From Rhodococcus phenolicus (GTDB taxonomy: Bacteria > Actinomycetota > Actinomycetes > Mycobacteriales > Mycobacteriaceae), in NCBI RefSeq assembly GCF_001646785.1, contig NZ_LRRH01000084.1:1-64000 (forward strand): 64,000 bases of DNA, written 5' to 3'. Within the stretch, counting starts at the first letter, position 1; each line of letters opens with the position of its first letter. Under the pieces are notes generated by a model, which had not been told where the DNA came from, did not search any database, and was given only the letters and a program-made list of their open reading frames with translations. The translations under genes were made by a program, and so were the position numbers. Below, in pieces: positions 42,533 through 51,945 of the stretch.

Positions 42533-42903
42533 CGACCGTGTCGGCGTTCGTACTCGGCGCGTTCGACGTCCGCGCGCGCCCGCTCCTTCGACCCGAGCAG
42601 ATCCGGGTCCAGGCCGTGCTGCTGCAACCGGTGTCGCTGCCAGATCGGCCGCAGCGCGACCGCGAAGTAGATCCACGGGAGGAACAGCAGCAGCATCATG
42701 GCGACCGGAATCCACACCGGACCCGGAATCAACAGGAACAGCAACAGGAACGGGATGATCGGGGTGATCCAGCGCACCAGGTAGCGGCGCGTCGCCCCGG
42801 GGCCGAGCACGTCGTTGCGGACCCATTCCTGCATGTCGGCGGGCAGCCGACGACCGAACACGTACCCGAGGAGTTGGAAGAAATTCGGTCGTGCGCTACT
42901 CAT
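42529..42903 (-). CDS. DUF5313 membrane protein
   Basis: The 124-residue protein opens with the DUF5313 signature (NFFQLLGYVFGRRLPADMQEWVRNDVLG), has two membrane helices (about 43-85) and a basic cytosolic tail. Function is unknown. It is coupled to the metal transporter gene and lies 18 bases downstream of the acyl-CoA ligase stop. Confidence 0.85.
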   Translation of the reverse strand: MSSARPNFFQLLGYVFGRRLPADMQEWVRNDVLGPGATRRYLVRWITPIIPFLLLFLLIPGPVWIPVAMMLLLFLPWIYFAVALRPIWQRHRLQQHGLDPDLLGSKERARADVERAEYERRHGR

Positions 42904-42921
42904 GTGGACCAGGATAGTGGC

Positions 42922-44763
42922 CTATCCGTACAGGCCGGAGATGCTGTCCGCGAAGTTGGTGACCACCACCTTGCGCCGCAACTTCATGCTCGGGGTCAGA
43001 TCCCCCGCCTCGACCGTCAGTTCCCGCTCCAGGATCGTGAACTTCTTGACCTGTTCCCACCGGTTGAGCTGGGCGTTGAGTTCGTCGACGTAGGCGGCGA
43101 TCAGCGACTCGGTCTTCTCGTGCCGCGCGATCTCCGCGAACGACTGCCCGTCGAGGTCGTTCTTGACCGCCCATTCGCCGATCGCCTCGGCATCGAGCCC
43201 GATGAGTGCCACACAGTACGGTTTGCCCTCGCCGTGCACGACGATCTCGGCCGCGTACGGACAGATGCCCTTGAACGTCGCCGCGACCGCGGACGGTGCG
43301 ACGTACTTGCCCTGCGACGTCTTGAACATGTCCTTCTTGCGGTCGGTGATGCGCAGGAAACCATCGTCGTCGATCGATCCGATGTCGCCGGTGTGGAACC
43401 AGCCGGCGTCGTCGAACGCTTCGGCGTCCGCATCGGGACGGTCGTGGTAGCCGCTCATCACGCCCGGGCCCTTGATGAGGATCTCGCCGTCCTCGGCGAT
43501 CTCCACCTCGGTGCCGGGGAACGGCCAGCCGACGGTTCCGAACCGGTATGCGCCCGGGCGGTTGAGGAACGACGCGGCGGACGTCTCCGACAGGCCGTAG
43601 CCCTCGAGAACCTTGATGCCGACCGCGTCGAACCACTGCGCGACGTCGTGGTCGAGCGGGGCCGAGCCGGAGACGAAGAAGCGCAACCGGCCGCCGAAGC
43701 GTTCCCGGATGGTCGAGAAGACGAGCTTGTCGGCGAGCTTGTACTGCACCGAATCCAACGGCGACGGCGATCGTCCGGCCTGGCGGGCCTTCGACACCCG
43801 CAGCCCGACACCGATCGCCCAGTCGAAGATCTTCTTCTTGGCGCCGCCCTCTTCCTCCATCATTCCGTTGATGCGGGCGTGGGCCTTCTCGAAGATCCGC
43901 GGCGCGGCACCCATGAACGTCGGCCGAACCACCGCGAGGTTCTCGACGATCTTGTCGACGCGGCCGTCCACGACGGTCGGGAACCCGATCTGGATCGGCA
44001 CGGAGAGCAGCACCTTGCCGAAGACATGAGACAGCGGCAGCCACAGATACTGAAGGTCGTCGGGATGCAGGATGCCCAGCGCGTCGACCGCGGACGCGGT
44101 GTACGTCCACGCCGAATGCGGCAGCCGGACGCCCTTCGGTTTGCCGGTGGTCCCGGACGTGTAGATGAGCGTCGCCAGATGCTCGGGCCTGATGCCGTGG
44201 ATGCGATCGAGTACGGCACTGTGCTGCTCCTCGAGCAGTTTCCGGCCGAGGTCTTCGAGTTCGGACAGGCCGATCACCCAGTCGCCGTCACCCGGCCCGT
44301 CGATGACCACCACCTTGCGCACGTCGGGCAGCTCGTTGCGGTGCGCGGCGAGCTTGCCGACCTGCTCCTGGTCCTCCGCGATGACCACGCGGCTGCCGGA
44401 GTTCGCGACGATGAACGCCACGTCGGTGGCGTTCGTCGTCGGGTACACCGTGGTGGTCGCGCCACCGGCGCACATCGTGCCGAAGTCGGCGAGCACCCAT
44501 TCGTACCGGGTCGACGACGCGAGCGCGACCCGATCCTCCGGCTCGATTCCCAGGGCGATCAGGCCACCGGCGATGAGACGCACGCGGTCGCCGGTCTGTT
44601 CCCACGTGACACTCGCCCAGCCGCCCGTTCCGTCCGGGAAGCGGAACGCCTCGTCGTCCGGGTTGCTGGTGACGCGGTCGACGAACAGTCGGGCCAGAGA
44701 GGGGGACCGGTGCTCGATCTTGGAGAAGTCGACGGGCTCGTCGGATTTCCTCAGGTCAGCCAT
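42922..44763 (-). CDS. Long-chain fatty-acid-CoA ligase (FadD15-like)
   Basis: The 613-residue protein is an AMP-forming acyl-CoA synthetase: P-loop-like motif YTSGTTGKPKGV (about 200-211), adenylate motif GYGLSETSA, hinge and Asp of GWFHTGDIG and the C-terminal catalytic Lys region (LTPSMKLRRKVV). It most resembles mycobacterial FadD15, which activates long-chain fatty acids. It starts at ATG 44763; the MFS gene upstream ends at 44852 on the same strand. Confidence 0.93.
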   Translation of the reverse strand: MADLRKSDEPVDFSKIEHRSPSLARLFVDRVTSNPDDEAFRFPDGTGGWASVTWEQTGDRVRLIAGGLIALGIEPEDRVALASSTRYEWVLADFGTMCAGGATTTVYPTTNATDVAFIVANSGSRVVIAEDQEQVGKLAAHRNELPDVRKVVVIDGPGDGDWVIGLSELEDLGRKLLEEQHSAVLDRIHGIRPEHLATLIYTSGTTGKPKGVRLPHSAWTYTASAVDALGILHPDDLQYLWLPLSHVFGKVLLSVPIQIGFPTVVDGRVDKIVENLAVVRPTFMGAAPRIFEKAHARINGMMEEEGGAKKKIFDWAIGVGLRVSKARQAGRSPSPLDSVQYKLADKLVFSTIRERFGGRLRFFVSGSAPLDHDVAQWFDAVGIKVLEGYGLSETSAASFLNRPGAYRFGTVGWPFPGTEVEIAEDGEILIKGPGVMSGYHDRPDADAEAFDDAGWFHTGDIGSIDDDGFLRITDRKKDMFKTSQGKYVAPSAVAATFKGICPYAAEIVVHGEGKPYCVALIGLDAEAIGEWAVKNDLDGQSFAEIARHEKTESLIAAYVDELNAQLNRWEQVKKFTILERELTVEAGDLTPSMKLRRKVVVTNFADSISGLYG

Positions 44764-44851
44764 GCGCTCAAGTCTAGAAACCCGGGTTCGGCCTCGTCCC
44801 CGCTTCCGTCAACCCGGTCCGCGCGGCGGGCACACGGTCGCGCGCTGCAGG

Positions 44852-46159
44852 TCACGCGCGGCTGTCTGTTCGTTCGGCGGGTGTTGCCGGATCGCGGCCG
44901 ATGGCGAGTGCCATGAACGCGGCGACCGCGCACAGAGCGCCGGCGACGTAGAAGGCGGCGTCGTAACCGCCGAGCCGGTCGCGCACGAGCCCCGCCAGGA
45001 ACGCCACGAGACCGGCGCCGATCTGGTGCGAGGCCAGCACCCAGCCGAACACGATCGGTGCATCCGGTCCGAAGTGCCGCCGGCACAGCGCCACCGTGGG
45101 CGGGACCGTCGCGACCCAGTCGAGACCGTAGAAGACGATGAACGCGATCATCGGCGGGTGCACGGTGTTCGCGAACAGCAGCGGCAGCACCAGCAGCGAG
45201 ATGCCGCGCAGCAGGTAGTAGATGCCGAGCAGGCGGCGCGCGTCGAACCGGTCGGTGAACCAGCCGGACGCGATGGTGCCGACGACGTCGAAGATGCCGA
45301 TCACCGCGAGCAGGCTCGCCGCGGCGGTCATGGGCATGCCGTGGTCGTGGGCTGCGGGCACGAAGTGCGTGCCGACGAGTCCGTTGGTGCTGGCACCACA
45401 GATCGCGAATGTGCCTGCAAGAAGCCAGAAGACGCGGGTGCGTGCGGCGGCCGCGAGGACACGCAGGGCGCGCAGTCCGGCGTTGCCGGTGCTCGGTTCG
45501 GCGGGCCGGTGGTCGGGTCCGGCGCCGTAGGGGACGGTGCCCACGTCCTCGGGACGCTCGCGCAGGAACAGCATCACGAGCGGTACGACGGCCAGCGACG
45601 CGAACGCCACCGTCAACGCGACCGCCTGCCAGTTGTACTTCTCGGCGAGCAGCGCCAACACCGGAAGGAACACGAGCTGACCGGCCGCGCTCGCGGCGGT
45701 GAGGATGCCGGTGACCAGGCCGCGCCGGGCGACGAACCAGCGGTCGGTGACGGTCGCGACGAACGCGAGGGCCATCGAGCCGGTGCCGAGCCCGACCAGC
45801 ACGCCCCACAGCAGGATCAGCTGCCACGTCGCGGTCATGAACACCGTCAGCCCGCTGCCGGCGGCGACGAGCCCGAGCGCGGCGGTGACGACCGTGCGCA
45901 TCCCGAAGCGTTCCATGAGGGCCGCCGCGAACGGAGCGGTGAGCCCGTAGAGCACCAGGTTGATGGACACGGCCGCCGAGATGCTCGCCCGTGACCAGCC
46001 GAAATCCTCGTGTAGGGGTTCGATGAGAACGGACGGCGCCGCACGGAACGCGGCGGCTCCGACGAGCGCGAGGAACGCGACTGTCGCGACCACCCAGGCG
46101 AAGTGGATCCGGTGGGTGGTCGGGCGCGGGGCGGCGGTCTCGATCGTCACGCCGATCAT
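44852..46159 (-). CDS. MFS transporter (monocarboxylate/oxalate-formate type)
   Basis: The 435-residue protein has 12 predicted helices in two groups of six, with loop motifs DRWFVARRGLVTG (between helices 4 and 5) and GWFTDRFDARRLLG (between 8 and 9). It resembles MFS carriers of the oxalate/formate and monocarboxylate type rather than drug exporters. It lies downstream of the aromatic catabolic operon on the same strand with a gap of 188 bases, so it may import the aromatic acid substrate (inference). Confidence 0.85.
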   Translation of the reverse strand: MIGVTIETAAPRPTTHRIHFAWVVATVAFLALVGAAAFRAAPSVLIEPLHEDFGWSRASISAAVSINLVLYGLTAPFAAALMERFGMRTVVTAALGLVAAGSGLTVFMTATWQLILLWGVLVGLGTGSMALAFVATVTDRWFVARRGLVTGILTAASAAGQLVFLPVLALLAEKYNWQAVALTVAFASLAVVPLVMLFLRERPEDVGTVPYGAGPDHRPAEPSTGNAGLRALRVLAAAARTRVFWLLAGTFAICGASTNGLVGTHFVPAAHDHGMPMTAAASLLAVIGIFDVVGTIASGWFTDRFDARRLLGIYYLLRGISLLVLPLLFANTVHPPMIAFIVFYGLDWVATVPPTVALCRRHFGPDAPIVFGWVLASHQIGAGLVAFLAGLVRDRLGGYDAAFYVAGALCAVAAFMALAIGRDPATPAERTDSRA

Positions 46160-46347
46160 TGTCGCTGCTACCGATCTTCCGCGTGAGTGGCGGAAACGAC
46201 ATGTATCGTCCGAATCCTGCCAATCCCATCCCCCGTCTCCGGGTGTCTCCAGAGGACAGGTGAGGGGCAGCGTCCGGATCCGGAAATGTCCGTGTGCGTG
46301 ATCGTCGAGGAGACTCGAGGTGTCAGGGGTTCACAGGGTCTGGGGAA

Positions 46348-47490
46348 TCACAGGGGCGCCACGACCGATGCCAGGCGTGGAAGCTCCCGAAGGCTGTTGT
46401 CGCGTTCGATCCTGATGCGGGCAGAGACGTCGAATGTTTCGCTCAGCTCCGGTTGCGGATCGCCGGAGCCGGACAGCGCCAGAGCGCTGAACGGCCAGTC
46501 GCTGCCGAACACGATGTGATCGAGTTCGGTGACGGCGAGGACGCTACGCATCGCCGACGGAGCCGGGCTCAGAGCGGTGTCGTAGAAGAAGCCGCGGATG
46601 TGGCGCGAAACATCGAGCGCAGAGGGGCGCGGCACGGCATCGGGCCACTTCTCGCCGATGGGCGTCCGGGACACGATGCCCAGGCGATACGCCAGGAACG
46701 GGACCGTGCCGCCGGCATGGGCGAGCTGGAACCGGATGTTCGGGTAGCGGGCGAGAGTGCCACCGGCGATGAGCAGGCTGGCTGCGCGGGTCGTGTCGAA
46801 GGTGAACTCCTCCAGGAAATCCGGCAGGGGCAGACTCGGCTTGGCATCGTCGGGTATCGCGGCCGGGTGCACGAAGACGTACGCGGAACGGGCGTCGAGC
46901 GCACGCATCAACGGCTCGAACCGCGGGTCACCGAGATAGGCACCGTTGTAGGCGGACAACAACACAACGCCGTCGAGCCGAAGGTGGTCGAGCGCGTGTT
47001 CCACTTCGGCGAGTGCGGCGCCGACGTCGTGCATGGGCAACACTGCGAGTCCGCCGAACCGCTCTCGGTGAGTGCGAAAAAGGTCGGCGGCGTAGGTGTT
47101 GCAGTAACGCGCCATCTCGATCGCTTCCGCGGGCGGGAGGAAATCGACACCCGGGTCGGAGACGGACAGCACCTGTGCGGCGATGCCGTAGCGGCCCATG
47201 AAGTCGAGCGTTGCCTCGGGTGACCACTGGGGCGTCGGATAGCCGCCGATCGTCAGGTGTCCGTGGGACAGCAACGCCGCGCGGTAGTCCGGCGGCAGGA
47301 AGTGAGCGTGCAGATCGATACGGTACGGCGCCGACGGGAGCGGATCGCTCTGCTGCCGCGACGGAAGTCCTGCGGCGACAGGCGTGTCGGCGAGCAGGGC
47401 ACCTGCGCCTGCCGCGGCGACTGCGGTGGTGCGCAACAGTGCTCGGCGGTTGACCAATGTTCCCGGACTCTCGGTTCTCTCGGATGCCAT
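46348..47490 (-). CDS. Amidohydrolase (ACMSD-like) with Tat signal
   Basis: The 380-residue protein has a metal-dependent amidohydrolase-2 fold: DLHAH near residues 59-63 (His61, His63), FVHPAAIP, QLAHAGG and FGSDWPFS at the C-terminal end, the ligands of ACMSD/decarboxylase-type enzymes. The N-terminus carries twin arginines (NRRALLRTTAVAAAGAGALLA, Arg15-16) and a cleavable signal, so it is predicted to be exported by Tat, which is unusual next to cytosolic ring-cleavage genes. ATG 47490 has AGGAG eight bases upstream and lies 57 bases after the dioxygenase. Confidence 0.87.
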   Translation of the reverse strand: MASERTESPGTLVNRRALLRTTAVAAAGAGALLADTPVAAGLPSRQQSDPLPSAPYRIDLHAHFLPPDYRAALLSHGHLTIGGYPTPQWSPEATLDFMGRYGIAAQVLSVSDPGVDFLPPAEAIEMARYCNTYAADLFRTHRERFGGLAVLPMHDVGAALAEVEHALDHLRLDGVVLLSAYNGAYLGDPRFEPLMRALDARSAYVFVHPAAIPDDAKPSLPLPDFLEEFTFDTTRAASLLIAGGTLARYPNIRFQLAHAGGTVPFLAYRLGIVSRTPIGEKWPDAVPRPSALDVSRHIRGFFYDTALSPAPSAMRSVLAVTELDHIVFGSDWPFSALALSGSGDPQPELSETFDVSARIRIERDNSLRELPRLASVVAPL

Positions 47491-47547
47491 GCGTTCTCCT
47501 GTGGACACGGGTTCCTTCGCGGATGTGAATCCGGAAGGGGTGGGCAA

Positions 47548-48561
47548 CTATCGGCGGTCTGCGGTGCCGGTCCCGCTGAGTGCCGGGATCGTCTTCTCGG
47601 GGTGCCGCAGAGACCGCGCGGCGGTCTTGAACTGTGTGAGTTTGTCGATGATCGTCTGTCCCTCGGGGGTGTGGCCCCAGATGCTGATGCCGCGGTGCGT
47701 GGTGGGCTCCCACGTGGATTCGTCGACCACGATGGGGTTCCAGCCGACCTCCCACTCGAAACCGGACGGAGTGAGCGCATAGTAGGACAGTTCGCGGTCG
47801 TTGGTGTGCTGGCCGACTCCGAGCGCCATGCGGAAGCCGAGTTCCTTGACTCTCCGATAGGACCGGGTCATATCGTCGAGTTCGGCGACCTGGATGTTCA
47901 GGTGCTGGATGCGGGTGCGGATCGGGTCGACTGGCAGGCCGCGCACGGCCGCGACGGCCACGGAATGATGGCGTTCGTTGACGCGGAGGAAGCGGATCTT
48001 CAGTTTCACGCCGCTGATGGTTTCGTCGATGTAGTCCGACAGGCGGGCGTCGAAGACGGTGTCGTAGTAGCCCTGGATCTTGCTCGGCTGCGTCGAGGTG
48101 ATCGCGACGTGTCCCATTCCCGAAGCGCCGGTGACGAATCCGTCGCTGCTCATCACCAGCGGGGCGGGAGTGAGATGAGCCCGGGTGAAGATCTCCTGAT
48201 CGATGCCTTTGGGGCCGGGGAAGCGGAGCAGGCGTTCGACGCCCCGGCGGGCAGCATCCTCCTCGGTTCCCTCGGTGACGGGCACACCGCGGTCGCGCAC
48301 CCGGGCCACGATCCGGTCGAACGACTCGTGATCGTCGATCTCCCAGCCGAAGGCGGTGACATCCTCGGCGTCGCCGCGCTGCAGCAGGAACCGGCATTGA
48401 TGGTCGTCGAGGCGAAAACGCATGTCCCGGTTCGACAGACGATCCACATGCAGGCCGATCGCGTCGCGGCCGAAACGATGCCAGTCGGTGAACTTCTCGG
48501 TCTCGATGACGATGAAACCGAGATGAACGGCGCCGAAAAGTGATGTGGTGGCGCCCATCAT
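47548..48561 (-). CDS. Extradiol ring-cleavage dioxygenase (BphC/VOC type)
   Basis: The 337-residue protein has two VOC modules. Iron ligands of the type I extradiol family can be placed at His151 (GHVAIT), His220 (QHLNIQV) and the Glu of FEWEVGW (near 269-271); catalytic His pair at 198-199 (RHHSVAV). It cleaves a catechol next to the diol. ATG 48561 overlaps the hydrolase stop (ATGA). With the hydroxylase and hydrolase upstream it forms a complete hydroxylation, cleavage and hydrolysis sequence. Confidence 0.92.
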   Translation of the reverse strand: MMGATTSLFGAVHLGFIVIETEKFTDWHRFGRDAIGLHVDRLSNRDMRFRLDDHQCRFLLQRGDAEDVTAFGWEIDDHESFDRIVARVRDRGVPVTEGTEEDAARRGVERLLRFPGPKGIDQEIFTRAHLTPAPLVMSSDGFVTGASGMGHVAITSTQPSKIQGYYDTVFDARLSDYIDETISGVKLKIRFLRVNERHHSVAVAAVRGLPVDPIRTRIQHLNIQVAELDDMTRSYRRVKELGFRMALGVGQHTNDRELSYYALTPSGFEWEVGWNPIVVDESTWEPTTHRGISIWGHTPEGQTIIDKLTQFKTAARSLRHPEKTIPALSGTGTADRR

Positions 48562-49418
48562 GGTTTCCCGGTGAGGAAGGTGGTGGTGACGGCATTGAAG
48601 AAGCCGGCACGTTCCCATTGCACCCAATGACCGGTGTTCGCGGTCAGCAGCAGATCGCAGTTGGGCATGGTGTCGGCCAGCATCCGGCCACCGCTGGGAC
48701 GGTTGACCTTGTCGTCGGCTCCCCAGATCACGAGGGTCGGGGTGGCGAGCCTGCGCAGGCGCCGGTCGCGGGTGAAGTCCATGCGCCACAAGGTGCGCAG
48801 AGCACCGGGACCGGAGGGACGACGCAGGGGTGGGTCCGCGACGACCTCCGGATCGATGCTCGATCGGTAGCGTTCGTCGATCACGTCGGCAGGGATCGCG
48901 GTGCCGTCGAACACGAGGTACTTGCGGATGAAGGTGTCGAGTTTGTCGCGCGAAGGACCGTCGCCGGTGTAGTACGACAGGAGGGACTGCAGGCCCGGGG
49001 TGGGCAGGCCGCGGGTGGTGCCGATGCCACCGGGGCCCATGAGGACCATCCTGTCGACGCGCTCGGGGGTGTCGAGCGCCATGCGCAGCGCGCAGGCACC
49101 CCCGTAGGAATTGCCCACCAGGTGGGCGCGGTCGAGTTCCAGACGGTCGAGCACGCCGCAGATGTTGTCGGCCAGACAGCCGAACGGATCGGCCCGGTCG
49201 ACGCCTTTGCTCGACCGTCCGTACCCGGGAAGGTCCGGCACGATCACCCGGAAGTGGTCGGCGAGGGCGTCGATGTTGCGGGAATAGTTGGACACACCGG
49301 ACGCTCCGGGGCCGCCGCCGTGCAACAGCAGCACCGGCGGGCCTTCCCCGGCCTCGGTGACGTGGATGTCCTTGCCGCCGACGGTCACGGTCCGTTCGGT
49401 CAGTGCTGCAGGGGTCAT
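48558..49418 (-). CDS. Meta-cleavage product hydrolase (BphD/HsaD-like)
   Basis: The 286-residue alpha/beta hydrolase has oxyanion motif LLHGGGPGASG (about 31-41), nucleophile Ser104 in GNSYGG, Asp in WGADDKVNR and His in NTGHWVQWER. This is the pattern of C-C bond hydrolases that split the yellow meta-cleavage product into an acid and a hydroxypentadienoate. It overlaps both neighbours by ATGA, upstream hydroxylase and downstream dioxygenase. Confidence 0.92.
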   Translation of the reverse strand: MTPAALTERTVTVGGKDIHVTEAGEGPPVLLLHGGGPGASGVSNYSRNIDALADHFRVIVPDLPGYGRSSKGVDRADPFGCLADNICGVLDRLELDRAHLVGNSYGGACALRMALDTPERVDRMVLMGPGGIGTTRGLPTPGLQSLLSYYTGDGPSRDKLDTFIRKYLVFDGTAIPADVIDERYRSSIDPEVVADPPLRRPSGPGALRTLWRMDFTRDRRLRRLATPTLVIWGADDKVNRPSGGRMLADTMPNCDLLLTANTGHWVQWERAGFFNAVTTTFLTGKP

Positions 49419-51010
49419 GCGAAGGTTTCCCTTTCTTCTGGAAGCTCCAGTGCGCAAGTGGGTTTCATTCCTGGCGGCGGTGGTGCGAGGCTGCCGGCTG
49501 CGCCGGCGGCCGCGTAGACGACACCGTCCGGCCGAAGTGCCAGTGCGGTGACACCCCTGTCGCGCATCCAGCGCATCAGGGAACCGTCCAGGTCGGCGAT
49601 GGTGCCGGGCGCGGGGACGCCGCTCCTGGTGAGGCGCACGGCCGGCACACAAACGGTGCGCCACCCGGGCCACGAGTCCGCAGCGCCCAGGTGGACGATG
49701 GTCCACCGCCCGCCGAGTACATCGTCGAGGCGGCGGCGGTTGCCCTGCTCGTCCAGGACCCACGGCTGTGGAATCAACCAGCCGATCGGGCCCGATTCGA
49801 CCGCCTTCGAGGTCGACAACAGGCCCTGTGGATAGAAGGCGTCCGGAATCCAGCGGTTGTCCCGAAGCCATTCGGCGGTACCGGGCACTCGCAGGACGGC
49901 CCGGAAGAACCGGTTCCGCACCGCCGCGAGCGCGGGGTTGCGCTGCGTGATGATCTTGCCGACCTTGACGGCCCGGTTGGTCACCTCCCGCACGTGCGGG
50001 AGGCGTTCCTGCTGGTAGGTGTCGAGAATCGACTCGGGCAGCGTGCCGCCGAGCACTGCGGTGAGTTTCCAGCACAGGTTGGCCACATCGCGTACCCCGG
50101 CGGACATGCCCTGACCGATCCACGGTGGCATCGCGTGTGCGGCGTCGCCGGCGAGGAAGATCCGGCCCACACGCCAACGATCGGCGAAGCGCACGTGGTG
50201 GCTGTACACGACCGCACGCAGGATTTTCACCTGGGTGTCGGTGACGCCCTGATCGGCCAGCACCTTCCGGATCGCTGCCTCGGCGACCAGTTCCTTCTCG
50301 TCCTCGTCGTCGCGGACGGGGAACTCCCACCGGTGATGCCCGAGCGGGGTGGGACAGTCCACGGTGGGACGAGAAGGGTTGCAGTGGAACCGCAGACGGT
50401 CGTGTCCGGGCCATTCCTCGAGCACTTTCGTGTCGATGACCACCCATCGTTCGGCGTAGGTCGTACCCTCGTAACCGATACCGAGCTGGGCGCGGGTGGG
50501 GCTCGAACCCCCATCCGCGGCGATCACATAGGACGCCCGCACTCGCCGGAACGCGTCCGCGCGCAGGTCGGCCAACATCAGCTCGGCGCCATCCGCGTCC
50601 TGCAGCACCCTCAGGCACTCGTGTTCGAGCAGAACCTCGACGTCGGGGAAGCGGTTCACCCCCTCGCGCAGCACCTTCTCGAGCGCGGGCTGATAGATGA
50701 ACTGCTGGGGGTGATGCCCGGATCCGTGGGACACGGCCGCGATCTCGACGATCGGTTCGCCCGCGGCGTCGACGAACGCGACGTTCCCGCCGGGGAGCAT
50801 GTCCCGGTCCAACCGGTCGGCAAGGCCGACCTGCTGCCAGATCCGCAACACTTCCTCGTCGGTCGAAATGGCGCGTGCCCGACCGTAGATATCCGGGTTC
50901 CTTTCGACGACAACAACCTTCAGTCCAGCCTGGCCGAGAAGGTTTGCGGCGGTCACGCCGGTCGGGCCGTAGCCGATCACGGCAACGTCGTAGTGCGGGA
51001 TGTCGGTCAC
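49415..51010 (-). CDS. FAD-dependent aromatic hydroxylase (MhpA-like)
   Basis: The 531-residue flavoprotein has the FAD-binding motif GYGPTG (about 14-19), the DG motif (VIAADGGSSPTR) and the second FAD motif GDAAHAMPPWIGQGMSAG. This is the group A hydroxylase family of MhpA, which adds a hydroxyl ortho to an existing phenol group to give a catechol. GTG 51010 with GAGAGG upstream is chosen over further upstream starts that would run into the operator region. It is the first gene of the operon and is divergent from the TetR gene. Confidence 0.92.
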   Translation of the reverse strand: MTDIPHYDVAVIGYGPTGVTAANLLGQAGLKVVVVERNPDIYGRARAISTDEEVLRIWQQVGLADRLDRDMLPGGNVAFVDAAGEPIVEIAAVSHGSGHHPQQFIYQPALEKVLREGVNRFPDVEVLLEHECLRVLQDADGAELMLADLRADAFRRVRASYVIAADGGSSPTRAQLGIGYEGTTYAERWVVIDTKVLEEWPGHDRLRFHCNPSRPTVDCPTPLGHHRWEFPVRDDEDEKELVAEAAIRKVLADQGVTDTQVKILRAVVYSHHVRFADRWRVGRIFLAGDAAHAMPPWIGQGMSAGVRDVANLCWKLTAVLGGTLPESILDTYQQERLPHVREVTNRAVKVGKIITQRNPALAAVRNRFFRAVLRVPGTAEWLRDNRWIPDAFYPQGLLSTSKAVESGPIGWLIPQPWVLDEQGNRRRLDDVLGGRWTIVHLGAADSWPGWRTVCVPAVRLTRSGVPAPGTIADLDGSLMRWMRDRGVTALALRPDGVVYAAAGAAGSLAPPPPGMKPTCALELPEERETFA

Positions 51011-51079
51011 GTCGAGACCTCTCGTCAGGCAGAAAATCGGGGCCGCAGGACGGGGGGAAGGCGGCTGTCGAACCAGGAG

Positions 51080-51107
51080 TACTGTTCCTGTATCGATCAC
51101 TACAGTA
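51080..51107. promoter_or_regulatory. Putative TetR operator between hydroxylase and regulator
   Basis: CTGTA-N8-TACAG (51088-51105) is a palindrome with perfect 5-bp arms, nested in TACTGT (51080-51085) and ACAGTA (51102-51107). It lies in the 150-base gap between the divergent hydroxylase and TetR starts. Confidence 0.55.
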
Positions 51108-51161
51108 AAATGATGGGCGGAACGAGTCAATGGACTCGGCGAGCGACCCGAGGAGTGAACG

Positions 51162-51788
51162 GTGGCCGAGCAGAGGAAGACGCGACAACGCCGCGCGAAC
51201 GGTGAGGAATCGCGCCGCCGGATCCTGGATGCCGCCGTGGAGGTGGCCACCGAGCGCGGCTACGACGGCACCAGCATTTCGCTGGTGAGCAAGAAGAGCG
51301 GCCTACCCGCCAGTTCCATCTACTGGCATTTCAAGGACAAGGACGAACTGATAGCCGCGGTGATCGAACGCAGCTTCGGGACGTGGATGGCGGGCTGGAG
51401 GGTACCCGAGGGCACCGAGCCGCTCGAGCGCATCCGGGCGGTGGCAGTGCAGGTCGCCAAGACATTGCTGGATTCTCCGGACTTCCTGCGGCTCGGCCTG
51501 ATGCTGACCCTGGAGCGACGGCCGGTCGAACCGAGCGCACGCACCATGTTCCTGCAGGTGCGTGAACAAGCGCGACTGCGCTTGGCCGAAGCCGGCCGCG
51601 AACTCGCTCCCGATCTGCCCGACGACGCGCTGTCTCTGCTGGTCGTCTATGCGATGGCCGCGGCCGACGGGTTGTTCATCGCGAAGGAAATCGGTGGTGA
51701 CAGCGTCGATCTTGTGGCGCTGTTCGAAATACACGCCCATTCCCTCTACGACGCCGCGCAGCGGTTGAGCGCTGCCGCGGGGAAGTGA
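51162..51788 (+). CDS. TetR-family regulator of the aromatic cluster
   Basis: The 208-residue protein has an N-terminal TetR DNA-binding domain (about 18-65, RRRILDAAVEVATERGYDGTSISLVSKKSGLPASSIYWHF in part) and a helical ligand domain with FLRLGLMLTLERRPVEP. GTG 51162 follows GAGGAG. Its divergent placement and the palindrome in the shared gap suggest that it represses the catabolic operon, with an aromatic metabolite as inducer. Confidence 0.9.
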   Translation: MAEQRKTRQRRANGEESRRRILDAAVEVATERGYDGTSISLVSKKSGLPASSIYWHFKDKDELIAAVIERSFGTWMAGWRVPEGTEPLERIRAVAVQVAKTLLDSPDFLRLGLMLTLERRPVEPSARTMFLQVREQARLRLAEAGRELAPDLPDDALSLLVVYAMAAADGLFIAKEIGGDSVDLVALFEIHAHSLYDAAQRLSAAAGK

Positions 51789-51945
51789 GGCGAGCATGCG
51801 CAACGGGCCGGGCGGCCCCGACTTCTACGGCGGAAATTCGCCCGAATCGAGCCGGTTGAGCGGGTGAACCGAGATGAAACGATTTCGTGGCCGAACGAAA
51901 ATCCGACGGTAGGTGTGAACCGCTCGTGGTGGGGAATCCTCCGGC

